Source: DATLXU01 sp035575515
GTDB taxonomy: Bacteria; Acidobacteriota; Blastocatellia; UBA7656
Length of the DNA: 64,000 nt
Direction of reading: 5' to 3'
Assembly: GCA_035575515.1 (NCBI GenBank)
Contig: DATLXU010000136.1
Span: 62,001-126,000, forward strand
Below the pieces are notes generated by a model. The model was not told the DNA's origin. It made no database searches and saw only the letters and a program-made list of their open reading frames with translations. The position numbers were made by a program, and so were the translations under genes. Positions 17,113-26,347 of this stretch are shown piece after piece (the stretch's first letter is position 1; each line of letters begins with the position of its first letter).

Positions 17113-17184
17113 AAAGCTTTGAGCGTTCCGGCAGTAGAGTTTTTCTCGCATGTGGCTTGATGATGAAGACCAAAGGAGAACCCT

Positions 17185-17567
17185 ATGATCAAAACCTACC
17201 AGAGCTTGTCGCATTCGAAATGGAATTGCAAGTATCACGTTGTATTTATTCCCAAACGCTGTCGCAAGGCGTTGTTTGGGAAGATTCGCAAAGAGCTTGG
17301 GCCGATCTTTCACGCATTGGCCCGGCAGAAAGAATGCCGGATCATAGAATGGCGATTGATGCCAGACCATGTACATATGTGCATGGAGATACAGCCAAAG
17401 TATGGGGTAGCTTCAGTGATCGGTTTTCTCAAAGGCAAGAGCGCAATTTCAGCGGGGAGCACTTCTGGGCGCGAGGGTATGCAGTATCAACCGTTCGATT
17501 TGAGATAGAGCAGATATGAGCATACATCCGCGAGCAAGAAGGGGGCGACGACCAAGGACTGTTTTAG
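17185..17567 (+). pseudogene. tnpA: Decayed IS200/IS605-type transposase (TnpA)
   Basis: The first frame reads as a Y1 HUH transposase (YQSLSHSKWNCKYHVVF...PDHVHM), with the HUH pair intact. Near 17430-17445 the reading jumps to another frame, which continues RNFSGEHFWARGYAVSTV with the catalytic tyrosine region. About ten residues expected between the two parts are missing, so a small deletion caused the shift. A second shift near 17517 leads to AYIREQEGGDDQGLF. With two frame breaks the enzyme should be inactive. No TnpB gene accompanies it. Confidence 0.88.
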
Positions 17568-18239
17568 CTCATCCGGCATTGAAGCGGATGGTTGTCAAAG
17601 AACGAAGAAGCAAGGGCGACCGCCTTTGGCGGGGTGTCTGACTTGGGTCAATGGTCAAGGAGCGTTGCGCGTCAGGCGCTCCCCGACACGAGCCTTTGAA
17701 TCAAAAGCGCCGAAGACTCGAACGGTTGCTCTTCGGCTTGCGAGCGAGGCTGCTTAGAATCGAGTGGACCGGTCTAGTTGCAAGCAGCTTTGCGCCTTTC
17801 ATTTGTGTGAGCAAAAAAGCATTTGCCAAATTGGGCGGTTGGTTGTATAGTCACCGCGTTACTTTTTTCAAGGGATAGTCGAATCAATAATATCGCCGCG
17901 TTTGGCTCCCCTCCGTTTTACGAGCAACGAGGTAATATTAAGATATCCCCGTTCCTGCGGGCTTGCTGTAACGTCAGCAGGTTGGATCAAATGACAGCCC
18001 CCGCTATTGGCGTAGAATAGCGCAATCGAGCCCCAGGTTTGGTTGCCAGGTCCGGTTCAAGCTTAAGTGCTTCGGACGGGAGATAATCGTTTTTCCGTTT
18101 TGTCGGGTTAAACAACATCAATATCTGCAAGGACCGAGGTGCCGGAAGACTTGTTTTATCTTGCTAAATAAATCTAATAAAACATCAGATGTCTCCATCA
18201 CGCAAGAATTTCTCCGCCTCACTTCTAAGGAGTTTTGTC
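17568..18239. other. Gene-free leader region with several hairpins
   Basis: About 670 bp between the transposase remnant and the giant gene, without a convincing gene. It holds a CCGCC-TTT-GGCGG hairpin (17620-17632) that may be the right-end hairpin of the IS200-type element. GGAGCG/CGCTCC (17659-17664 with 17677-17682), an 8-bp GCCGAAGA/TCTTCGGC hairpin (17709-17737) and the hairpin at 18050-18077 follow. The last 200 nt are A/T-rich and probably the 5' leader of the giant gene. Confidence 0.5.
18050..18077 (+). promoter_or_regulatory. Stem-loop in the presumed leader of the giant adhesin gene
   Basis: GTCCG (18050-18054) pairs with CGGAC (18073-18077). Inside, AAGC (18059-18062) pairs with GCTT (18069-18072) around a TTAAGT loop, with a one-sided GTTC bulge. 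There is no U-run, so it is not a simple terminator. I could not match it to a known riboswitch class. Confidence 0.4.
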
Positions 18240-21200
18240 ATGCTTAAAAACCGTTCTCGCTTGCTTCGCTATTTCGTTTTTGGATTAGTCTGTTCCATTT
18301 ACGTCTCCGCTTTAACCGGTACATCAAGCTGGACTGGCGCATCGCGCTTGGACTTGCGCAACACGCAGTCCGACCGATTTGCTGATGCAAAGATCAATGG
18401 AGTTCAGCCATACAGCCCGTTAATGAGAAGCATCCTGAATCCATCTGAAAGCGATCCGGTTTCGCCTTTGGCAAAGGCAGCGACCAGAGCGTCAATGACA
18501 AGCCCGCTGGCAGCCACGCTCACGGCTACCAAGACCGCGACGATTGTCTCAGACGATGGTGACGGCAAAGCCGATCCCGGCGAGACAATCATGTACACCG
18601 TCACCATAACGAACACAGGCGGAATGGACGCAACCAACGTCGTCTTCTCAGACATGGTTGATTCAAACACAACATATCAAAATGGGAGCATTGCGAGTTC
18701 ACCGGTTGCTTTCGACGACAGCTTCACGGCAAGCGGCAACATCCCTATCTCCATCGCCGCTCCCGGCGTGCTGACAAACGACGTTGACCCCGACACGGGC
18801 AACAACACTGGCCTGACCGTCACTCAAGTGCAGGGTGCGCCGGGCAATGTCGGCACACCGACGAACACAACAGCCACAGGCATAGGCGGCGTTCACGGCA
18901 CAGTGACATTGAATGCTAACGGCGGCTTTACGTATGAACCGCCGCCGGGATTTACCGGCAGCGATACATTCACATATAAAATCAGCGACGGAGCAAAGAC
19001 ATCTGATGTCGCCGCGACGGTGACAATCACCATCAGCGGCATGGCATGGTTTATTGATAACAGCGCATCCAGCTCACTCAATCGCGGTACGTTCAGCCAA
19101 CCCTTTAAGACAATCGCCGCCTTCAATACGGTGAACACCGGCGCGGCTCCAAATCCTCAACCGGGCGACAGCATCGCGCTCCGCACAGGCACAGGCACGT
19201 ACTCTGAGACGGACGGCATCAATCTCCGCGACAATCAGAAGCTGGTTGGCGAGGCCGTAGCATTTAACACGGTCCTTACAGCCGATGCCAACAGCAGCAG
19301 CGCGTATCAGACTTTTGCTGCGGGCACTAACACCGCGCCGGTTATCACTACGAGCGCAGGCAACGGCGTTGATCTTGGGAGCGGAAACACCATCAAAGGA
19401 TTGAACGTCAATAACACGCCGGGCTTTTTCGGCTTCAACGGCGGCGCGGTCGGCAACCTCGTCATCGGCACAGTTAGCAAGACGGGCACGGGCGGCGCTA
19501 TTAACATTACGACGAGCGGCGCGTTCGGCTCGAACGTCAGCTTCAGCACGCTTGAATCAACGAGCTCACCAAACAGTAACCTAAATCTAGTCTCTGTCAC
19601 TGGCACGCTCGGCATAACATCAGGAGGCACGGGCCTGAGCGGCAGCGCGGCAGCTTCGGCGGCCATCAATATCAATGGCGGGTCGGTGAGCCTGACTTAT
19701 CCCGGCAATGTCACTAAGGCGACCACCGGTTCGTTACTGAGCGTCACGAACGGGCACACGGGCACGCTCACATTCAACACCGGCACGCTCAGCGCGACGG
19801 CTGGCGACGGATTGCAATTCAACAATGCTGACGGCACATACAATTTCAACGGCACAACTACTCTGAACGGCGGCGACGCGGGCGTGGATATTCTCAACGG
19901 CTCCGGCGGCACTTTCAGCTTTTCGACCGGCGCGAGTATCACAAGCCCGACCGGCGCGGCTTTCAACGTCGGCGCGACTCCGGGCGCGCCCAATGTGACC
20001 TACAGCGGCAGCATCACACAGAACACATCGGGCCAGCGCGTGGTCAACATTGACGGCACTACGGGCGGCACAATCACCTTCCAGACAGGAACGATCACGG
20101 GCGGCGCAAACAGCGCGGGAATCAATATCAACAATGCAAATGGCAACGTCACCTTCTCGAACGGGATGACGCTTGGCACAAGCGGCGCGCGAATGGTCAA
20201 TCAGGCAGTGACGATAACCGGAGGCACAGGCACATACAGTCTCGGCGCGGTCAGCATCTTCACGACCGGCACTGCGAAAGGCATCGTTTCTACTGACCAC
20301 AGCGGAACAGTCGGCACGACGAGCGGCACGGTCAATTCGGCTGGCGCGACCGCCGTGCAGGTAACACATGCCTCTAGTACGACGGCTCTGCAAATTTCGC
20401 TGACGAGCGTATCGGCAAATGGCGGAACGAGCGGAATCACCCTGACGAACACAACGGGCAGTTTCACCGTTACGGGAAGCGGCACGGCCAACAGCGGCGG
20501 GACGATTCAGAACACAAGTTCAGGCATTGATCTGACGAACGCGCAGAACGTGTCGCTGACGCTGATGCTGCTCACGACAATCACCAACAACGGCATCAAC
20601 GCGTCGAACCTCAAAGGAACATGTCTGGTTGATAACACAACCATCACGGCCTGGGGCAACACGAACACCGGGGACGGAATCCATCTTGTCAACAACAACG
20701 CTGACCTGACGAAGCTGACGGTTTCGGCCTCGACTTTCTCAAGCGCGCCGAACGGCAACGACGGAATCTTCATGGAGGCGCAGGGCACGTCGAGTATGGC
20801 GCTGACGGTCCAGAGCAGTTGCTCATTCACAGGGCTGTTTGGCGACGGCGTGCAGGTCAACGGGATAACCGGCTCGACCGGCACTGTCAACGTGACGATA
20901 AAAAATTCGAGCTTCACGAATGCCGCTGCCAGCACTGGCAACGGCGGCATCTCACTCAATCCGTTTGGCGACGTGAATATGTTCGTCAATATAGACTCGA
21001 ACACTTTCGACACACTCATGCGCCCGGTCACGAATCTCGGCGCGATAAGCATGACGAACGGGTTGACGGCCAATGCCGACATCACGATTCAGAACAATAC
21101 GATCAACAATATCGTCGGCGCTCGCGGCATCACCTTCACCGGTGACGGAACCTCCGTGAACAAGCTGAAGATTGATAACAACACCATTGACCGCCTCGGC

Positions 21201-24200
21201 TCGACCTCGAAACACGGCATATCGGTCAACCTCACGTCGAGCGGAGCTGGCACGACCGCAAGCGGCGATGTCATCGTGAGCAACAATCACATAGGTCAGG
21301 CGGCGAACCTCTGGACGGCAGGCGATGGCACGGGCAACGGCGTTCTTTTGCAGACCCAGAGCTCGACAACGATGAAAGCTTCGCTGACGGGCAACGTCGT
21401 CTCGGCCAACACTACGTCGGTTATCGAAGTCATGCGCGTGCGGGCCATTAACACCTCGATGCTCGACGCAACAGTGACCGGCAATAATTTGACCGACACC
21501 TCTGGCAGTCACGTTGAGTTCGACGCCTCGACCGGCACGAGCTCATCTGCAGGCGGGACTATATGTCTGAACATTTCGGGCAATACGGTCCCGGCTAGTG
21601 GCGTAGGCGTAATTCAGATCAACGAAAACACGAGCGGCACGATCAACGTAACTCAGGCAAGCTCCGCTGCCGTCTCAACTGCAAACACCAATGCGACCGT
21701 CAACGTGACAGGAACCCCACAGTTCGGACAGCCCGCCTGCGCGACGCCAACTGCTCCGATGCTGCCGTCAATCGTGTCGGTTCCCGCCGACTTCAAGGCG
21801 CAAGCTCAAGCAGCAGCAGTGAGCGATGGAGATGAGTCGGCGCTGAGCGAGATAACCGACCTGCTGAAGCTTGACCATAGAAGGGAACCGCTCGAAGGCA
21901 ACGTGGCGAGGCTTGAGCAGGGCCACTTGGATTGGATGGTGCAGGCAGCTATTAACAGGTGGCAACTGGCGGGCATCCCGCCTGAAGATATTGCGCGCAT
22001 GGCGCAACTGAGATTCGAGATCGCAGATTTGCCGGGCAACCAGCTTGCCGCGAAGAGTTCTGATGCAATTCAGATTGATGAGACCGCAGCCGGGTATGGC
22101 TGGTTCTTTGACGAAACGCCCCAGGAAGACGACGAATTCAGAGTCGGAGTTCCCGGACTAGAATTGCAGACGACTGAGATCAGCCCGGCTCATGGCCGAG
22201 TCGACCTGCTGACCGTATTGATGCGAGAGCTTGGCAAGGTCTACCTTGAAGGCAAGAAGAAGACGCCGAAACCGATGCGCCCGCTGATGGAAAACTCGTT
22301 AGCGCCGGGCGTAAGGCGGCTGCCTGATGCTTCTCAGATTCAATTCATAATCGCCCAAGCTCTGACTCAATCACAAACTGCGAAGGTTGCGAGCGAGCCT
22401 TCAAGTGATGTGACCGCAGCGAATGGGACAGATGCGAGCGGGAGCCAGTCGGCGAGCGACCAAGTTAATGGTGATTCTGCTGCGACGCGCTCCAACGCCG
22501 CGCAGATTCCTGCTAGCGCCAGATACGCAGTCTTCAATCCGGTTGCGGACAAACCGACTGCCACGGCTGCGGTAATGAACGTCAAGAAAATTAAGGCGGC
22601 AACCGCCAGCAGAGCAAACAGCGCGCGTCGAGTTGCTTCATTTATGCCTGCGGGCGGGCCGCCGAACGTCGGGCCGTTCACGCTGCCAGCGGGCAAGTCC
22701 GTCACCATCATGTTTAGCGTGACGGTCAACACGCCCGTCTCGCCGATTTCCTCTTCTCAGGTTTGTAATCAGGGTACGGTCACAGCCGACGGCGGCATAA
22801 GCGTTCAGACTGACGATCCCGGTGTTGTCGGCGCGGCCAATCCTACTTGCACGTCGCTGGCTACGGCTGATCTTGAAATAGTATCGAAGACTGATGATGT
22901 TGATCCCGTGCCTGCGGGCAACAATCTCACCTACACTATCAGCTTCAGGAACAACGGGCCTGACAATTCCATCAACGTCAAGGTAACGGACCCGATTCCT
23001 GCCAACACTACTTTCGTCTCCGTGGGCGCGTTGCCTGCCGGATGGAGCAGGACAGATTCCGTGGCGGTGGGCGGGACCGGCACTATCACGTTCGAGAAGG
23101 CGAACGTCGCTAACGGAGAGACGGCGACATTCACCATCACGGTTCAGGTAGGCTCGTCTGTGGCCGGAGGAACGGTGATTTCAAATACGGCCTCGACCAC
23201 ATCGGACAAGGCCGACACAACCCAGTCGAACAACTCGAAGACTGAGACGACTACCGTTTCGTCGCAGGCAGACCTTGCAATCACGAAGACAAACGGCGTG
23301 ACTTCGTTGATACCGGGCAACCAGACTACCTACACGATAGTCGTGACAAACAACGGGCCTAATCTGGTCAACGGAGCAACCATCACTGATACATTCCCCG
23401 CCGGGCTAACTAACGTGACGTGGACGAGCGTTGCGGCTGGCGGAGCGACAGGCAACACCGCGTCAGGCTCAGGCAATATCAGCGAGACGGTCAATCTGCC
23501 TGTCAGCAGCACTATCACTTACACGGTGACAGGCACAGTCAGTCCGTCGGCCACAGGTTCTTTGTCAAATACGGCAACTGTCGGCGTGCCATCGGGAACA
23601 AGCGATCCCACACCCGGCAACAACTCAGCAACGGACACAGACACGCTCACACCACAGGGCGATCTTTCAATCACGAAGACTGACGGCGCAACAACTGAGA
23701 TTCCTGGCACAACCGTCACTTACACAATAACTGTTAGCAACGCAGGACCATCCACAGCAACAGGAGCAACTGTGGCCGACACATTCCCGGCGACTATAAC
23801 TGGCGTGGCGTTTACCAGCACGGCTTCAGGAGGAGCGACGGGCAACACGGCAGCGGGGTCGGGCAACATCAGCGATACGCTGACAATGCCGCCTGGCAGT
23901 TCAGTGACATACACAGCGACAGGCACAATCAGTTCCGCTGCGACAGAGTCGCTGTCGAACACGGCGACTGTTACTGCTCCGGGTGGGTTTACCGATACTA
24001 ATAATGGCAACGACTCAGCAACGGATACGGACACGCTCACGCCGCAGAGCGATCTTTCGATTACCAAGACCGATGGCTCAACGACGGAAGTGCCTGGTAC
24101 AACTGTCACTTATACAATTGTCGTAACGAATACGGGACCGAGCGATGTCACGGGCGCGAGCGTCGCAGACACATTCCCCGCGACGATCACAGGCGTGACC

Positions 24201-26144
24201 TTCACAAGCGTTGCAGCAGGTGGAGCGACGGGCAACACGGCATCGGGTTCGAGCAATATCAACGACACGCTGAATATGCCAGCAGGCAGTTCTGTCACCT
24301 ACACTGCAACTGGAACCATCAGCGCATCTGCAACAGAGACGCTCTCGAACACGGCGACCGTTTCGGCAGCGTCTGATCAAAATACTGGCGACAACTCAGC
24401 GACAGACACGGACACTCTGACGCCGCAAGGGGACCTCGCAATCACAAAGACCGACGGTGTCACATCAGCCGTGCCCGGCAACTCTGTAACTTACACGATA
24501 GTTGTTTCAAACAGCGGGCCTAGCACCGCGACGGGCGCAACGGTGGCAGATACATTCTCCGCCTCATTTACAAGCGTGACGTGGACGAGCGTTTCATCAG
24601 GAGGAGCGACGGGCAACACTGCGTCAGGCACAGGCAACATCAATGACACTGTGAATATGCCTTCGGGCAGCAGCATCACCTACACAGTCACGGGAACCAT
24701 CAGCGCATCCGCAGCCGGAACGCTCTCGAACACAGCAACAGTGACAGCGCCGAGTGGATTCACGGATGGAACGCCGGGCAACAACTCTGCGACCGATACC
24801 GATACGCTCACGCCGCAGGCTGACCTGCAAATCACAAAGAGTGATTCGCCCGATCCGGTTGCGGCAAGCTCGAACCTGACCTATACATTGAGCTTCGTCA
24901 ACAACGGGCCGAGCAATGCCGCGAGCGTGACAGTTTCGGATACGCTCCCTGCATCGTTTGTTGGATTGGTTTCTGTGACAACGCCTGCCGGATGGACTCG
25001 CACAGATTCTGTGCCGGTGGGAGGAACGGGAACTATAACGTTCACCAAAGCGAGCGTGACTGCATCAGAGACAGCGACTTTCACAATAGTTGTTTCGGTG
25101 AGCGTCTCGACGCCGAACAACACGGTGCTGAGCAATACGGCGAATACTTCGAGCAGCACGACTGATCCGACCTCTGGCAATAACAGCAGCGCCGCGACGA
25201 CGACCGTCATAGCGCAAGCCGATCTGGCGGTTTCGAAGACCGATTCGCCCGATCCGGCGTGCGTCAACGGTGACATCACATACACCATCAGCTTCGCCAA
25301 TAGCGGTCCCGGATCGGGAATAAACACGACCGTTACGGACGCGGTTCCCGCAAACACGACCTTTGTTTCGGCTGGGGTGACGAGCGGAACGGGTTGGACA
25401 ATCACAAGTCCGGCGGTTGGCGGAACGGGCAACGTCCAGTTCTCCAAGTCTTCGACCGCTAATGGAGAAACTGCAACGTTCCAGATAGTTGTGAGAATCA
25501 GCTCTGGCACGGCAGGCGGCACGACTATAACCAACTCAGCCGTAGCTGCAAGCCAGATACAGGATCCGACGCCTGGCAACAATACTGGAACGACTTCGAC
25601 AACTGTTGACCCGACGCCGCCTGTGATGAACTGCCCCGCGAACGTTACGGGCAAGACATTGAATCCGGGCGATCCGAACGGGCTGGTAATCTACCCGACA
25701 CCGACGGCGACAGACAATTGCGCGGTTGCGAGCGTTGTTTGCAGTCCGCCGAGCGGATCGAGCTTCCCCGTAGGGCAGACCGCAGTGACCTGCACGGCTA
25801 CCGACACCGCTGGCAATACGACTAGCTGCTCCTTTATGGTGACGGTCTTTGACGTGTGCATTGAGCAGGACGGCAATCCAAACAGGTCTGTGTTGTTCAA
25901 CTCGTTCACGGGCGATTACGTCTTCTGCTGCGGCGACTTCAAGACGAGCGGACGAGGGACTATAACCAAGAGCTCCACGACAATAACCTTGCAGCATAAT
26001 CCTGCTGACAGACGAGTGATTGCCAGAATATCGCTGACGCAGAAGACCGGAGCGGGCACGCTGCAGATGCCACCCGGAACAACAAGGTGCACAATAAGCG
26101 ATAGCGATTATAGGAACAACGCCTGCAACTGCTCCGTGCCCTGA
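18240..26144 (+). CDS. Giant secreted adhesin-like protein (beta-helix, DUF11 repeats, HYR)
   Basis: About 2634 aa, probably exported and surface-exposed. I chose ATG 18240 because AAGGAG lies 7 nt upstream and a signal peptide (LLRYFVFGLVCSIYVSAL) follows; a start 17 codons earlier lacks this. Order of parts: an interrupted DUF11-like strand set (about 90-155), a cadherin/VCBS-like domain (about 156-266), a Ser/Thr/Asn-rich parallel beta-helix (about 268-1174), a metalloprotease-like segment with a ruined zinc motif (about 1175-1365), a linker, seven DUF11 repeats (about 1540-2455), an HYR domain (about 2457-2538) and a Cys-containing tail. Binding or matrix function is inference. It stands alone, with a strong terminator after it. 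Confidence 0.9.
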   Translation: MLKNRSRLLRYFVFGLVCSIYVSALTGTSSWTGASRLDLRNTQSDRFADAKINGVQPYSPLMRSILNPSESDPVSPLAKAATRASMTSPLAATLTATKTATIVSDDGDGKADPGETIMYTVTITNTGGMDATNVVFSDMVDSNTTYQNGSIASSPVAFDDSFTASGNIPISIAAPGVLTNDVDPDTGNNTGLTVTQVQGAPGNVGTPTNTTATGIGGVHGTVTLNANGGFTYEPPPGFTGSDTFTYKISDGAKTSDVAATVTITISGMAWFIDNSASSSLNRGTFSQPFKTIAAFNTVNTGAAPNPQPGDSIALRTGTGTYSETDGINLRDNQKLVGEAVAFNTVLTADANSSSAYQTFAAGTNTAPVITTSAGNGVDLGSGNTIKGLNVNNTPGFFGFNGGAVGNLVIGTVSKTGTGGAINITTSGAFGSNVSFSTLESTSSPNSNLNLVSVTGTLGITSGGTGLSGSAAASAAININGGSVSLTYPGNVTKATTGSLLSVTNGHTGTLTFNTGTLSATAGDGLQFNNADGTYNFNGTTTLNGGDAGVDILNGSGGTFSFSTGASITSPTGAAFNVGATPGAPNVTYSGSITQNTSGQRVVNIDGTTGGTITFQTGTITGGANSAGININNANGNVTFSNGMTLGTSGARMVNQAVTITGGTGTYSLGAVSIFTTGTAKGIVSTDHSGTVGTTSGTVNSAGATAVQVTHASSTTALQISLTSVSANGGTSGITLTNTTGSFTVTGSGTANSGGTIQNTSSGIDLTNAQNVSLTLMLLTTITNNGINASNLKGTCLVDNTTITAWGNTNTGDGIHLVNNNADLTKLTVSASTFSSAPNGNDGIFMEAQGTSSMALTVQSSCSFTGLFGDGVQVNGITGSTGTVNVTIKNSSFTNAAASTGNGGISLNPFGDVNMFVNIDSNTFDTLMRPVTNLGAISMTNGLTANADITIQNNTINNIVGARGITFTGDGTSVNKLKIDNNTIDRLGSTSKHGISVNLTSSGAGTTASGDVIVSNNHIGQAANLWTAGDGTGNGVLLQTQSSTTMKASLTGNVVSANTTSVIEVMRVRAINTSMLDATVTGNNLTDTSGSHVEFDASTGTSSSAGGTICLNISGNTVPASGVGVIQINENTSGTINVTQASSAAVSTANTNATVNVTGTPQFGQPACATPTAPMLPSIVSVPADFKAQAQAAAVSDGDESALSEITDLLKLDHRREPLEGNVARLEQGHLDWMVQAAINRWQLAGIPPEDIARMAQLRFEIADLPGNQLAAKSSDAIQIDETAAGYGWFFDETPQEDDEFRVGVPGLELQTTEISPAHGRVDLLTVLMRELGKVYLEGKKKTPKPMRPLMENSLAPGVRRLPDASQIQFIIAQALTQSQTAKVASEPSSDVTAANGTDASGSQSASDQVNGDSAATRSNAAQIPASARYAVFNPVADKPTATAAVMNVKKIKAATASRANSARRVASFMPAGGPPNVGPFTLPAGKSVTIMFSVTVNTPVSPISSSQVCNQGTVTADGGISVQTDDPGVVGAANPTCTSLATADLEIVSKTDDVDPVPAGNNLTYTISFRNNGPDNSINVKVTDPIPANTTFVSVGALPAGWSRTDSVAVGGTGTITFEKANVANGETATFTITVQVGSSVAGGTVISNTASTTSDKADTTQSNNSKTETTTVSSQADLAITKTNGVTSLIPGNQTTYTIVVTNNGPNLVNGATITDTFPAGLTNVTWTSVAAGGATGNTASGSGNISETVNLPVSSTITYTVTGTVSPSATGSLSNTATVGVPSGTSDPTPGNNSATDTDTLTPQGDLSITKTDGATTEIPGTTVTYTITVSNAGPSTATGATVADTFPATITGVAFTSTASGGATGNTAAGSGNISDTLTMPPGSSVTYTATGTISSAATESLSNTATVTAPGGFTDTNNGNDSATDTDTLTPQSDLSITKTDGSTTEVPGTTVTYTIVVTNTGPSDVTGASVADTFPATITGVTFTSVAAGGATGNTASGSSNINDTLNMPAGSSVTYTATGTISASATETLSNTATVSAASDQNTGDNSATDTDTLTPQGDLAITKTDGVTSAVPGNSVTYTIVVSNSGPSTATGATVADTFSASFTSVTWTSVSSGGATGNTASGTGNINDTVNMPSGSSITYTVTGTISASAAGTLSNTATVTAPSGFTDGTPGNNSATDTDTLTPQADLQITKSDSPDPVAASSNLTYTLSFVNNGPSNAASVTVSDTLPASFVGLVSVTTPAGWTRTDSVPVGGTGTITFTKASVTASETATFTIVVSVSVSTPNNTVLSNTANTSSSTTDPTSGNNSSAATTTVIAQADLAVSKTDSPDPACVNGDITYTISFANSGPGSGINTTVTDAVPANTTFVSAGVTSGTGWTITSPAVGGTGNVQFSKSSTANGETATFQIVVRISSGTAGGTTITNSAVAASQIQDPTPGNNTGTTSTTVDPTPPVMNCPANVTGKTLNPGDPNGLVIYPTPTATDNCAVASVVCSPPSGSSFPVGQTAVTCTATDTAGNTTSCSFMVTVFDVCIEQDGNPNRSVLFNSFTGDYVFCCGDFKTSGRGTITKSSTTITLQHNPADRRVIARISLTQKTGAGTLQMPPGTTRCTISDSDYRNNACNCSVP
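23265..24815 (+). repeat. Four tandem DUF11-coding repeats, about 390 bp each
   Basis: Unit boundaries set on the (Q)xDLxITKT motif lie at 23265, 23655, 24045 and 24426, and the next boundary is 24816. Three units are 390 bp and one is 381 bp. All share GGATGNTAxGxxNI and end in SATDTDTLTP. More divergent DUF11 units flank them (from about 22860, at 24816 and at 25218). Recent tandem duplication is likely for the central four. Confidence 0.9.
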
Positions 26145-26175
26145 TGCGCGTGGCGTTTAATGGCTATCCATCAAC

Positions 26176-26212
26176 AGCGGGCTGGCCGTGCAATATGGCC
26201 AGCCCGCTTTTT
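26176..26212 (+). terminator. Rho-independent terminator after the giant gene
   Basis: A perfect 12-bp stem, AGCGGGCTGGCC (26176-26187) and GGCCAGCCCGCT (26197-26208), with a 9-nt loop and five T. It starts 31 nt after the stop codon. Confidence 0.93.
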
Positions 26213-26244
26213 GCGCCTTCTTTCGAGTTCGCCCTCGCCTCGCG

Positions 26245-26274
26245 TTGACACGCTGTTATCGAATCTCGTAGCAT
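26245..26274 (+). promoter_or_regulatory. Candidate sigma70-type promoter for cstA
   Basis: TTGACA (26245-26250), an 18-nt spacer and TAGCAT (26269-26274), about 73 nt upstream of the cstA start codon. Confidence 0.5.
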
Positions 26275-26347
26275 CAGACCAATCTTTCAAAGAATGATGA
26301 TGGCCGCGCGTTCAGCGGCTCGTAGCGCATTGCAAAAGGAGACACCG

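Noticed and set aside
17185..17508. An intact IS200-type transposase
   Set aside because: The catalytic tyrosine region is in a different frame and about ten residues are missing in between.
18050..18077. A known riboswitch (for example c-di-GMP type I)
   Set aside because: Required conserved bases of that class are absent; only the hairpin is visible, so it is listed without a class.
23265..24815. A CRISPR array or DNA-level satellite
   Set aside because: The 390-bp period encodes DUF11 domains in frame; unit size and coding exclude CRISPR.
18404..25654. Several long minus-strand readings inside the giant gene
   Set aside because: They arise from the GC-rich, Thr/Gly-repetitive plus-strand coding, have no ribosome-binding sites and show no family pattern.
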